NCBI RefSeq assembly: GCF_963664555.1
Contig: NZ_OY761461.1
Coordinates: 1,302,001-1,366,000 of the forward strand
Direction: 5' to 3'
DNA from: Labilibaculum sp.
GTDB taxonomy: Bacteria; Bacteroidota; Bacteroidia; Bacteroidales; Marinifilaceae
Length of the DNA: 64,000 nucleotides
Positions within the stretch are counted from its first letter, which is position 1, and every line of letters starts with the position of its first letter. A program made the position numbers and the translations under genes. Shown one piece after another: positions 18,101 to 24,932 of this stretch. The notes under the pieces are model-generated. The model made no database searches and had not been told where the DNA came from. It saw only the letters and a program-made list of their open reading frames with translations.

Positions 18101-18232
18101 AAACTGATGGAAATGGATGTGAGAACTAAAATACAGGAGCAAATATATAAGTCAATAATTAAAGACGAAAAAGCTGATCCTGAATTCAAAAGCTTGCCTT
18201 TTTCACCATTTGGAAAAGGGATGTTTTATTAG
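15122..18232 (+). CDS. GH3 beta-N-acetylhexosaminidase-like enzyme fused to a serine beta-lactamase-like hydrolase
   Basis: A secreted two-enzyme fusion of 1036 residues, probably acting on cell-wall or related glycans in the periplasm. After a signal peptide (to about residue 25), the glycoside hydrolase family 3 domain (about 50-375) shows the NagZ-type motif KHFPGHGD (219-226) and the nucleophile region FTDALNM (D305). A middle GH3 C-like domain follows (about 400-580). The last 440 residues are a class C beta-lactamase/PBP-like domain with SLTK (655-658), a YSD motif and YGHTGFTGT in place of KTG. The fusion is common in Bacteroidota. Joint processing of muropeptides is inference. Its last 30 bp overlap the convergent CYTH gene. 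Confidence 0.88.
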   Translation: MTHIYSLNRLFIILILLGNNFFVSAQNISLEEDRLVDRLSQPNIWADSILSTLSDEERIAQLFMIAAYSNKGNEESERIAGLVSKYQIGGIIFFQGEPGKQAELTNKYQGMAKVPLWIGMDAEIGLGARLKQTISYPRQIMLGAIQDNELIFQLGKQIGKECNRLGVHVNFSPVMDVNNNPKNPVINSRSFGEDRCNVTNKSYAFASGMQKSGIIAVGKHFPGHGDTETDSHFDLPLVDYPIERIDSIELFPFRSLINNGLGGIMVSHLNVPALDSLQKVATLSRPIVSQLLKDEMGFNGLIFTDALNMQGVRKFYPKGVVDAKALIAGNDVLLFTEDVAIAIKEIKLALKRGEISWDDINRKCLKVLKAKHWLILNKYKPIDQNKLWSGLNTQQGFILRRRLAEKAITLVKNDDQLLPLKRLDTLKIASVAMGVPIRNRFQEYLSRYSDIDFFQIGKNASIESYYQLLKKLDKYNLVIVSKHDSDLRASKKFGITSQTIEFLSELSKSKKVVFDLFANPYGLDLYEGTDRLKGILVSYEDNIETQMASAQIIFGGLASQGRLPVTVNGHFPVGTGFETQHNRLGFSLPEQAGLNTLKLNVIDSIVNDAIKKKASPGCQILIARKGKVVFHKSYGHHTYNDNVEVRNPDIYDLASLTKITATLPALMQLCDEGWINVDHALGEYFSKAKGTNKDTLILKKILAHESRLLSYKPFHWEAVDSASFDGDLFSRTYSKRYSLKMADKLYLDRNYRFRKGIFSNQNSEEYPVQIANNLFIRKGYHDTIINQILATEYRESNGYKYSDLGFIMMGEMVKEISGECLESYVKRHLYDMLGASSLGYHPLKRFSADRIVPTQDDKFFRKQWLKAYVHDPTAAMLGGVSGHAGMFGNAGDLAKLAQMYLQEGTYGGETYISAETMNRFTARAYPDSENRRGIGFDKPFYDTDERGGPTCSEASDLSYGHTGFTGTMIWIDPKYNLLYIFLSNRICPDESNTKLMEMDVRTKIQEQIYKSIIKDEKADPEFKSLPFSPFGKGMFY

Positions 18233-18661
18233 TTCTACATTTAAATATTTACTTTCATTTGTGACTTCCCGATCAATCCATTGTGGTAGTTCAAAGTTTT
18301 CATTTTCGGATTTAAGCTCAATTTCGGCTACAATTAAACCCTTATTGTCGCCTTCAAATACATCTATTTCCCAGAATAAATTATTTTGAGAAATCACAAA
18401 TCGGGTTTTTTCAATCTTCGAATCACAAAGAACTAAAAGATCCTGAGCATCTTTCATCGGAATCTTGTATTCAAATTCAGATCTGCTCAAAGGATTATTG
18501 CCGGTCTTGATGGTTAAAAAAGACTGATCTCCCGCAATTCTAATTCGTAAACTTTTATCCGGATCACTCCAAATGTATCCTTGAATAAGTTTTTTTCCTT
18601 CTTGTGGGAGATCCAATAAATTTGATTTTATCAGGAACTTTCGTTCTATTTCTAATGGCAT
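18203..18661 (-). CDS. CYTH domain protein (adenylate cyclase/triphosphatase-like)
   Basis: A 152-residue single CYTH domain, the triphosphate tunnel metalloenzyme fold. The signature EIERKFLI (ExExK) is at residues 4-11, and alternating charged strands (SLRIRI, FLTIKTG, RSEFEYKIP, EIDVFEG, AEIELKSE) form the tunnel. Small bacterial members are mostly inorganic triphosphatases, not cyclases; the substrate here is unproven. It is the last gene of a leftward set, 18 bp after coaX, and its 3' end overlaps the 3' end of the GH3 fusion gene by 30 bp. Confidence 0.88.
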   Translation of the reverse strand: MPLEIERKFLIKSNLLDLPQEGKKLIQGYIWSDPDKSLRIRIAGDQSFLTIKTGNNPLSRSEFEYKIPMKDAQDLLVLCDSKIEKTRFVISQNNLFWEIDVFEGDNKGLIVAEIELKSENENFELPQWIDREVTNESKYLNVELIKHPFSKW

Positions 18662-18679
18662 ATTCTGTTGAGAATTGTT

Positions 18680-19447
18680 TTATTTGTAAAATTTATTTCC
18701 AATGATTTTAAGCCCGTCGAGGGTTAACATTGGCTCATGATGATCGAAAATATTTAGAATGGGAAGCATCACAGGAGCCAGACCACCGGTAGCAATTACA
18801 GTAGTTTTTCCTTCCATTTCTTTTTTCATTTCCGTCAGAAGTGATTCAACCAAACCTTTGTATCCTAATATAATACCAGCTTGCATGGCATGAACAGTAT
18901 TTTTCCCAATGCAGGAAGGTGGAACCACCAGATCGACATTTGGCAATTGAGCTGTCTTTTGAGAAAGCGATGCCATGGCAGTTTTAAGTCCGGGAGCAAT
19001 TGTCACACCCAGCAAATTTCCATCTGCTTTTATTACAGTAAAAGTTAGAGCAGTACCAAAATCTACAACGATGCAATTGCCCGAATATTTGTTGTGAGCA
19101 GCAACGGCATTGGCAACTAAATCCGTTCCTATTTCATAAGGATTGCTTATTCCAATATCCAAGCGCGGATACAATTCCGGACCAAGAACCAAAGCTTCCT
19201 GATTGAACAGTTTACGAATCATCTCACGAATAGGAAGTATCAGGGAGGGAACAACGCTGCTCAGAACTACCCGGTCAATTTCTTTTAAATCAATATTCCG
19301 GCTCGCTAGTAATGTTCTGTAAATGACTTCATACTCATCGGATGTTTTGTTGGCAACAGTGTGAATTCTAAATTGTTCTGCCCAATGATTGTTGCTGGAT
19401 AAACCGCAAACCACATTTGAATTTCCTATGTCAATGGCTAAAAGCAT
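18680..19447 (-). CDS. coaX: Type III pantothenate kinase
   Basis: This enzyme phosphorylates pantothenate, the first step of coenzyme A synthesis. The 255-residue protein has the ASKHA-fold phosphate motif LAIDIGNSN at the start and DFGTALTFTVI in the middle (about residue 125), followed by GVTIAPGLKTAMASL, all typical of CoaX. The tail ATGGLAPVM is the adenosine-binding loop. It is cotranscribed with the 2-hydroxyacid dehydrogenase upstream (50-bp gap) and the CYTH gene downstream. Confidence 0.93.
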   Translation of the reverse strand: MLLAIDIGNSNVVCGLSSNNHWAEQFRIHTVANKTSDEYEVIYRTLLASRNIDLKEIDRVVLSSVVPSLILPIREMIRKLFNQEALVLGPELYPRLDIGISNPYEIGTDLVANAVAAHNKYSGNCIVVDFGTALTFTVIKADGNLLGVTIAPGLKTAMASLSQKTAQLPNVDLVVPPSCIGKNTVHAMQAGIILGYKGLVESLLTEMKKEMEGKTTVIATGGLAPVMLPILNIFDHHEPMLTLDGLKIIGNKFYK

Positions 19448-19497
19448 ATGTTGGATTGTATTTATTGCTTAACTACAGATAAAGATCGGTAAAAGCT

Positions 19498-20460
19498 TTA
19501 AAAAAAAGCCTGATTAACCCTGTTTTTTGTAATTCCATTTTTTAGATAGCCGATGATGTTCTGACTGGCTTCTCTGCCCATTTCAATTCTGGTTTCGATT
19601 GTGGCAGTGCCAATATGCGGTACTACAAGAGCTGTTTTCTGCTTTAATAATTTTGGATGAATAATGGGTTCATTCTCGAAAACATCCAGTCCGGCACCGG
19701 CAATCTCACCTTGTTCCAAAGCTCTGGCCAAGTCTTCTTCATTAACAACTGCACCTCGGGACGTATTAATTAGAAAGGCCGTTTTTTTCATCTTCATGAA
19801 CTTCTTTTCGTTTAATAAATGATGTGTTTCGGGAGTTAAGGGGCAGTGTAGGGAAATTACATCTGATTTTTCAAGTAGATCCGGTAAATTCATATAAACT
19901 GCATTTTTCCATTTAAGCTCAGAAATGGGTTTTCTGTTGTGATAAGCGATACTCATACCAAAAACCATTGCCTTTTCGGCAACCGATTTACCAATATTGC
20001 CCATCCCTATAATGCCTAATGTTTTTCCTCGAAGTGTGCTTCCTAAATTTTTCATCACTCCCCATTCAAATTCCGGATTTGTTTTTAATTCATAATTGCA
20101 TGCCGAAATTTGTCTGCTCAGTGATAACATGAGCCCCATGCACAATTCAGCAGTTGGTTCACAAACAGCTTCAGGAGTATTGCAAACAATAATTCTTTGT
20201 TCATTTGCTGCATTTAAATCGATATTATTAAAGCCAACACCGTAATTACTGATAATTTTTAGTTTTTTTCCAGCTTTTATTATATCCGCCGATATTTCTC
20301 GATTAAAAATAGATAGCAAACCAATACAGTCCGGGATGAGTTCAATTAATTCCTTTTTTGTGAAGGATTCCTTTTCAGGATAAATCAATTCAAAATGAGT
20401 TTCCAATTCGGTAAGTCCTTCTTTAGGAATAGAGTAGGTAATCAGTATTTTGTTTTTCAC
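19498..20460 (-). CDS. D-isomer-specific 2-hydroxyacid dehydrogenase
   Basis: An NAD(P)-dependent oxidoreductase of 320 residues, likely acting on glyoxylate, hydroxypyruvate or a related short 2-ketoacid. The Rossmann motif LGIIGMGNIGKS lies at about 148-160. The catalytic residues are in NTSRGAVV (Arg), DVFENEP (Glu) and VPHIGTAT (His), in the usual order. The following HNRKP after the second strand suggests possible NADP use, but this is not firm. It leads the set with coaX and the CYTH gene; no metabolic link between them is apparent. Confidence 0.88.
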   Translation of the reverse strand: MKNKILITYSIPKEGLTELETHFELIYPEKESFTKKELIELIPDCIGLLSIFNREISADIIKAGKKLKIISNYGVGFNNIDLNAANEQRIIVCNTPEAVCEPTAELCMGLMLSLSRQISACNYELKTNPEFEWGVMKNLGSTLRGKTLGIIGMGNIGKSVAEKAMVFGMSIAYHNRKPISELKWKNAVYMNLPDLLEKSDVISLHCPLTPETHHLLNEKKFMKMKKTAFLINTSRGAVVNEEDLARALEQGEIAGAGLDVFENEPIIHPKLLKQKTALVVPHIGTATIETRIEMGREASQNIIGYLKNGITKNRVNQAFF

Positions 20461-20574
20461 AGATATGCAGATTAATGATTTTAGAGCTCAAAAGGTACGA
20501 ATTAGAATTAATCATCCAAAGTGATACCATTTTCCGGTCCTTTTACAAAAGAGGATTTCCACGAACTTATTTCG

Positions 20575-20582
20575 TAGCTTTG
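20575..20582 (+). promoter_or_regulatory. Possible promoter (-7 box) of the ATP-grasp/GNAT pair
   Basis: TAGCTTTG is a full TAnnTTTG match 43 bp ahead of the ATP-grasp start codon. No clear TTTG lies at the expected distance upstream. Confidence 0.4.
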
Positions 20583-20625
20583 TTTGGGATTAAAAACCCA
20601 ACCAAACAATTAACACAGCTGTTGC

Positions 20626-21795
20626 ATGATTTTATTAGATAAACCATACGTTTCCAAGTTTCTTAAAGAGACCATTGTAAAATATAATTTCCCAACCCTG
20701 GATACAGGTAATGTTACTGAAAAGGGAGAGCTTTTATTGATTAGTTCAGAACAGATTGTTCAACATTTTAGAGATAATACGAATAGCCGTATTTATACCA
20801 ATTCAGAGAATTCTATCAATTGGGTTGTAAACCATTTAAGTTTTACCAAACTACCGCAGTACATTAATGTATTTAAAAATAAAATTGAATTCCGGAAATT
20901 GATTCAGGGGATGTATCCTGATTTCTTTTTTAAGGAGGTATTATTTAAGGATTTGGATGAAATTCAACCCGCAGAATTACCAATGCCGTTTATAATTAAG
21001 CCGGCAGTAGGTTTTTTAAGTTTGGGTGTTCATAAGGTTGTAAATGAGGATGATTGGTTAAGGGTGAAGCAATTGATTTGTGAGGAATTTACTGATGCTC
21101 AGGCTTTATTTCCTATCGAGGTGGTAAACGCATCTTCCTTTTTAATCGAGGAGGTAATTGCTGGTGATGAGTTTGCTTTCGATGCCTATTTTGATGAGAA
21201 CGGCGAAGCGGTTGTGTTGGGAGTGTTAAAGCACCTTTTTGCTTCCGAAAAGGATGTTAGTGATCGTGTTTATTGCACCTCAAAAGAATTGATTCGGGCA
21301 TATATCCCACAATTCAAGCAGTTTGTGCAGGAGCTTGGGGAACAAGTTGAATTGAAAAATTTTCCTGTTCACATCGAAGTTCGTGTGGACGAAATGGGTA
21401 AACTAATACCGATTGAAGTGAACCCAATGAGGTTTGGTGGCTGGTGTACTACGGCAGATTTGACTTATTTGGCAACTAAATTAAATTCATATCATTGTTT
21501 TTTAAGCAATATAAAGCCCGATTGGGATCTGATCTTAAAAGAAATGGATGATGAGATTTATTCTTTGATCATTTTAGATAATTCGACTAAAATACCATCT
21601 GGTCAAATTACACATTTTGATTATAAAAAATTACTGGCGCAATTTTGTAATCCACTGGAATTACGTAAAATTGATTATAAAATGTACTCTATTTTTGGGA
21701 TGCTGTTTACTAAAACTCCAAAAGATAAGTTTCGTGAAATTGAAGAGATTTTAGTTTCTGATCTACGTGATTTTGTCCTTGCAGCATCTCATTAA
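20626..21795 (+). CDS. ATP-grasp domain protein of unknown substrate
   Basis: A 389-residue protein with an ATP-grasp fold. The N-terminal third resembles a pre-ATP-grasp domain. Then come the ATP-binding strands MPFIIKPAVGFLSLGVH (about 120-136), an acidic patch FLIEEVIAGDEFAFDAYF and the metal-binding C-terminal strand LIPIEVNPMRFGGW. Such enzymes join a carboxylate to an amine or thiol with ATP. Nothing identifies the substrate. A GNAT acetyltransferase begins 17 bp downstream and is surely cotranscribed. The pair may ligate and acylate a small molecule or peptide, but that is inference. Confidence 0.8.
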   Translation: MILLDKPYVSKFLKETIVKYNFPTLDTGNVTEKGELLLISSEQIVQHFRDNTNSRIYTNSENSINWVVNHLSFTKLPQYINVFKNKIEFRKLIQGMYPDFFFKEVLFKDLDEIQPAELPMPFIIKPAVGFLSLGVHKVVNEDDWLRVKQLICEEFTDAQALFPIEVVNASSFLIEEVIAGDEFAFDAYFDENGEAVVLGVLKHLFASEKDVSDRVYCTSKELIRAYIPQFKQFVQELGEQVELKNFPVHIEVRVDEMGKLIPIEVNPMRFGGWCTTADLTYLATKLNSYHCFLSNIKPDWDLILKEMDDEIYSLIILDNSTKIPSGQITHFDYKKLLAQFCNPLELRKIDYKMYSIFGMLFTKTPKDKFREIEEILVSDLRDFVLAASH

Positions 21796-21812
21796 AATAT
21801 AATTATAGCGAT

Positions 21813-22343
21813 ATGATTACTGATTTTATTATTCGTAAAGCCGAAATTTCAGATGCTATTAGTATTGTGATGCTTAAAATTCAAGTTTGGCTGGACACCT
21901 ATGCTACGGGAGGGATCAATAATGAATATGCAGAATATTTAGCTTCTGAAATCACCAAAGAAAAAACTGAAGCCTTACTTCTGAATCCGAACAAAAAAAT
22001 ATTTTTAGTTGAGAAGGATTCGTGTTTAATTGCGTGCTCCCAACTGGATTATGATACTTCTTGTCCGATAAAAGATATTACAGATCCGGAGCTGTCGGTA
22101 CTATATGTGTCAAGACATTTTCATGGACAGGGAATAGGTTCCAGACTTTTGGTCCATGCTGAAGAGGAGGTGGAAAAGAATAATGGTTCGGGTTTATGGC
22201 TCACAGCTTATTACCAAAACCAAAATGCTCTTGATTTTTATCATTGCCGCAATTATTTGGTGGCAGGAAAGTGCTTTTTCGAAATGGGTGAAAATCAATA
22301 CGAAAACTGGGTGTTCAATAAAAAGCTAAAAGTTTTGGAATAG
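21813..22343 (+). CDS. GNAT family N-acetyltransferase, paired with the ATP-grasp gene
   Basis: A 176-residue acetyltransferase. The acetyl-CoA pyrophosphate-binding motif is HGQGIGSRLLVHAEE (about 104-118), preceded by the strand ELSVLYVSRHF and followed by GLWLTAYYQNQNALDFYHCRNY, a typical GNAT C-terminal half. The acceptor amine is unknown. It sits 17 bp behind the ATP-grasp gene in the same direction and ends 18 bp from a convergent GNAT gene of a different subfamily. Confidence 0.85.
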   Translation: MITDFIIRKAEISDAISIVMLKIQVWLDTYATGGINNEYAEYLASEITKEKTEALLLNPNKKIFLVEKDSCLIACSQLDYDTSCPIKDITDPELSVLYVSRHFHGQGIGSRLLVHAEEEVEKNNGSGLWLTAYYQNQNALDFYHCRNYLVAGKCFFEMGENQYENWVFNKKLKVLE

Positions 22344-22361
22344 GAATAATTGTTGATTTTT

Positions 22362-22904
22362 TCAGGTTTTATTTATCCACTCGTTTTTAAGAACTGCATA
22401 AATTACATCGTCAACCCATTCATCATTAATAAGGATACTTTTTACAAAATGAGCTTCTTTTCGAAAACCTAAATGTTCTAGCATTGCTATCGATTTTATG
22501 TTTGCAGGATCAACCGAAGCAGTAATACGATGTTTGTTTAAATGAGTAAAAAGAAATTTAATTACTTCTGACAAAGCTTCGTTTGCAAAGCCTTTTCCAT
22601 GATAAGATTTTGCCAGGGTACAACCAAGTTCGACTTGTTTTTCGTCTGCATCTAAAAAATGAATTCCAATGTCACCAATCACTTTCTGATCTTCTCTACA
22701 GATAATTACCAATTGATACCACGTGTCAATCTGATTGATGCTTTTGGAAACCCTATTGTTGATGAAATCATAAACATCATCAATGTTTTTCGGAATCCAG
22801 CCTTGGTATTGATTGGTTTTTACATCTGAACGATAATCGAATATTTCTTTAGCATGTTTATTTTGAATTCTTTGTAAGCATAATCTTTCTGACAGTAATT
22901 CCAT
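22362..22904 (-). CDS. RimJ/RimL-type GNAT N-acetyltransferase
   Basis: A 180-residue acetyltransferase of the RimJ/RimL-like group that acetylates protein N-termini or small amines. It opens ELLSERLCLQRIQNKHAKEI, has the CoA motif LAKSYHGKGFANEAL and ends with the group's typical SIAMLEHLGFRKEAHF. The frame runs further upstream only to a TTG; the ATG chosen here begins at the first conserved strand (MELLSERL), so it is the likelier start. It is a single leftward gene with no partner. Confidence 0.85.
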   Translation of the reverse strand: MELLSERLCLQRIQNKHAKEIFDYRSDVKTNQYQGWIPKNIDDVYDFINNRVSKSINQIDTWYQLVIICREDQKVIGDIGIHFLDADEKQVELGCTLAKSYHGKGFANEALSEVIKFLFTHLNKHRITASVDPANIKSIAMLEHLGFRKEAHFVKSILINDEWVDDVIYAVLKNEWINKT

Positions 22905-23023
22905 AATCAATCTATTTGTTTCGAAGACAGGAAAGATAATTTTCCTGAGTGGATTTTGCAAATAGGAGTTTAAATCTCACAAATTTGATTTTTCATATGA
23001 AAGAAATGATTGGAAATACAGCT

Positions 23024-23031
23024 TAAATTTG
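23024..23031 (+). promoter_or_regulatory. Possible promoter (-7 box) of the extended cold-shock gene
   Basis: TAAATTTG is a full TAnnTTTG match 163 bp ahead of the start codon. It would give a leader of about 155 nt, the same length class as the leaders of the two csp paralogues further on. No clear -33 box is seen. Confidence 0.35.
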
Positions 23032-23193
23032 TCATATTCAGGTGCATATTATACCCTTGAGGATAAATAATTAGCAATTTGTTGAGAATAATTCCGTACA
23101 TTGCAGAACCTTTAAGAAATGATCAGATAGAAGTATTAATTATCGTATTTAATTTTTGAAGGATTATAATGAATTTCGAATCTTAAAAAAGCT

Positions 23194-23649
23194 ATGGCAA
23201 GACCAAAAGAAACTTACAACAAAAAAGAGAAAGAGAAGCAAAAACTCCAGAAAAGAAAAGAAAAAGAAGCGCGTAAAGAGGAACGTAAATCCAATCCAGG
23301 TCGTACTTTCGAAGAAATGCTTGCCTACACAGATGAGTTTGGCAATTTGAGTGACACTCCACCAGATCCAACTAAAAAGAAGAAAGAGATCAACGAAGAA
23401 GATATTGTTCTTGGTGCAAGGAATAGTGATGATGGTAATTTTGAACAACCTTTAAGAGAGGGTGTTGTATCTTTTTTCAATACTAGTAAAGGATATGGTT
23501 TTATCAAGGATTTAGAAACCAAGGAGAGTATTTTTGTTCATATCAATGGTCTTGTAGATTCTGTAAGTGAAAATGATAAAGTTAACTTTGAAACTGAGCG
23601 TGGTCCTAAAGGGATGAATGCTGTAAATGTTACTTTAGTTAAAAAATAG
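23194..23649 (+). CDS. Cold-shock domain protein with basic N-terminal extension
   Basis: A 151-residue RNA-binding protein. The first 35 residues are almost all Lys, Glu and Arg (KKEKEKQKLQKRKEKEARKE) and probably disordered or helical. A linker follows, then a C-terminal cold-shock domain (about 88-150) with RNP1 KGYGFIKD and RNP2 SIFVHI. It probably acts as an RNA chaperone in the cytoplasm. It faces two short csp genes and shares a bidirectional terminator with the first. Its long possible 5' leader suggests post-transcriptional control. Confidence 0.88.
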   Translation: MARPKETYNKKEKEKQKLQKRKEKEARKEERKSNPGRTFEEMLAYTDEFGNLSDTPPDPTKKKKEINEEDIVLGARNSDDGNFEQPLREGVVSFFNTSKGYGFIKDLETKESIFVHINGLVDSVSENDKVNFETERGPKGMNAVNVTLVKK

Positions 23650-23682
23650 ATAACCTTTTCGGTTGTTACAATTTTAAGAAAT

Positions 23683-23711
23683 AAAAAACCACCCTTTTGG
23701 GGTGGTTTTTT
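23683..23711. terminator. Bidirectional terminator between two cold-shock genes
   Basis: A 12-bp perfect stem (AAAAAACCACCC / GGGTGGTTTTTT) with a five-base loop serves both the rightward extended csp gene and the leftward csp gene; each side ends in a T-run on its own strand. Confidence 0.85.
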
Positions 23712-23734
23712 ATTTTGTATGAAAGTAATATGAA

Positions 23735-23926
23735 CTAGTCGATTACTCTTACGTTTACTGCATTCATACCTTTTCTTCCTTTTTCCATATCGTACTCAAC
23801 TTTATCGTTTTCACGAATTTCGTCTATAAGACCCGATGAGTGTACGAAGATGTCTTCACTTGAATCTGCTGGTTTAATGAATCCAAAACCTTTAGATTCG
23901 TTAAAGAATTTTACTGTTCCTTCCAT
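23735..23926 (-). CDS. Cold-shock protein, CspA-like (paralogue 1)
   Basis: A 63-residue cold-shock protein, the single five-stranded OB fold that melts RNA structure. RNP1 is KGFGFIKP and RNP2 is DIFVHSS. It differs from paralogue 2 at only a handful of residues (for example PADSSED against PDDSSED, and DMEKGRK against DSERGKK). Its 5' leader of about 142 nt contains a block that is conserved in front of the second copy, and it has one of the best promoters of the window. Confidence 0.93.
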   Translation of the reverse strand: MEGTVKFFNESKGFGFIKPADSSEDIFVHSSGLIDEIRENDKVEYDMEKGRKGMNAVNVRVID

Positions 23927-24068
23927 TGTAATGTTTTTTTAATAATAAGATGTTTGTTTAAAGTCTATATTCTTATTTAATTGCCAGTAACAGTTCTATT
24001 ATTTTTATTCCTAAATGGAATGAATAGTAATGAATGGTATTGAAATTATTATTTAATAAGACTTTCGA
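23927..24068 (-). promoter_or_regulatory. Long 5' leader of csp paralogue 1
   Basis: From the predicted transcription start near 24068 to the start codon there are about 142 untranslated bases. A block at 23983-24050 aligns with 24634-24700 in the leader of the second csp gene, with most bases identical. Conserved untranslated leaders are a hallmark of cold-shock mRNAs, where they act as temperature-sensitive structures; that function here is inference. Confidence 0.55.
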
Positions 24069-24074
24069 ACTAAA

Positions 24075-24106
24075 CAAATATAAAAAAAACAATTTTTCAA
24101 TCCAAA
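24075..24106 (-). promoter_or_regulatory. Promoter of csp paralogue 1
   Basis: On the leftward strand: TTTG (24103-24106), a 20-nt spacer, and TATATTTG (24075-24082). This is a perfect fit to the Bacteroidota primary-sigma consensus. Confidence 0.75.
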
Positions 24107-24330
24107 AATAAAGAACAAAGTTTTGAGTTCTATAATGATGCTTTTTGTGAGGTGATTATGGATTTTGTTTGGTTGAATTTTAACAGTTTTGTCTATGGCG
24201 ATTCTTTGGGAGAAGGAGTGAGCAGATCTGAAAAGGAGGAGGTATTTGTTCTTGAAGTTAATTTTATAGGTTGGAAATTTAAAGCTGATATTTGAAAAAA
24301 AACTGTCGGGTTTTATTTGCTGATTTATAA

Positions 24331-24363
24331 ACAAAAAAAACCACCCTGTTGGATGGTTTTTTA
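24331..24363 (-). terminator. Terminator of csp paralogue 2
   Basis: On the leftward strand the stem CCATCC / GGGTGG (one U-G pair) is extended by A/T pairs and followed by a T-run. It is the same stem family as the terminator at 23683-23711, as expected if the unit was duplicated. Confidence 0.75.
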
Positions 24364-24385
24364 TTTTGTATAAAAGTAATACGAA

Positions 24386-24577
24386 TTAGTCGATAACTCT
24401 TACGTTAACGGCATTCATACCTTTTTTTCCACGTTCTGAATCGTACTCAACTTTATCGTTTTCACGAATTTCGTCAATAAGACCTGTTGAATGTACAAAG
24501 ATGTCTTCACTTGAATCGTCTGGCTTAATGAATCCAAAACCTTTAGATTCGTTAAAGAATTTTACTGTTCCTTCCAT
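24386..24577 (-). CDS. Cold-shock protein, CspA-like (paralogue 2)
   Basis: A 63-residue cold-shock protein with RNP1 KGFGFIKP and RNP2 DIFVHST, nearly identical to the gene 460 bp downstream. Gene, leader and terminator are all similar between the two, so a whole transcription unit was duplicated in tandem. The two copies differ at many silent positions and at several residues, so the duplication is not very recent and is not an assembly artefact. Confidence 0.93.
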   Translation of the reverse strand: MEGTVKFFNESKGFGFIKPDDSSEDIFVHSTGLIDEIRENDKVEYDSERGKKGMNAVNVRVID

Positions 24578-24732
24578 TGTAATGTTTTTTAAAAATAATA
24601 AATTAAACGTTTAAAGACTCAAATTTAGTAATTAGCAGTAACAAACTTATTATTTTTATTCTAAAAGAAACAAATAGTAACGAATGATATTGAAATTATT
24701 GGTGGAGAATAAATCTCCTTTTAGACTTTTAA
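24578..24732 (-). promoter_or_regulatory. Long 5' leader of csp paralogue 2
   Basis: About 155 untranslated bases lie between the predicted start near 24732 and the start codon. They hold the conserved block (24634-24700) and, near the 5' end, a small hairpin GGAGA / TCTCC (24705-24720). The remaining stretch up to the DUF4197 gene at 24933 carries the promoter and otherwise nothing I can identify. Confidence 0.5.
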
Positions 24733-24738
24733 ACATTG

Positions 24739-24769
24739 CAAAGATATATTAAACTTTTACGCTATCCTA
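24739..24769 (-). promoter_or_regulatory. Promoter of csp paralogue 2
   Basis: On the leftward strand: TTAG, a 19-nt spacer and TATCTTTG. The -7 box matches fully and the -33 box has one mismatch. Confidence 0.6.
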
Positions 24770-24932
24770 ACTAAGTGCAGAATAGTTTTAATTTGGAGTA
24801 TAAAATTGATAAATATTTGAAGAAAGACTCATTCTCGTGTTGTAATTAGTTGAAATAGAGAGTGTAATGATTGTGTTTGGAGGGTATGTCTAAACGAATT
24901 TAGTCTTGTTTTAGTAATGAGAATAGATTATT

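Noticed and set aside
24053..24334. 93-codon leftward frame, and a 45-codon rightward frame (24158-24295) in the same DNA
   Set aside because: The leftward frame overlaps the csp promoter and is Phe/Ile/Lys-rich noise. The rightward frame has no promoter or terminator, so I leave it out, though a small gene cannot be excluded.
23735..24577. csp pair as an assembly duplication
   Set aside because: Copies differ at many silent sites, several residues and in the leaders.
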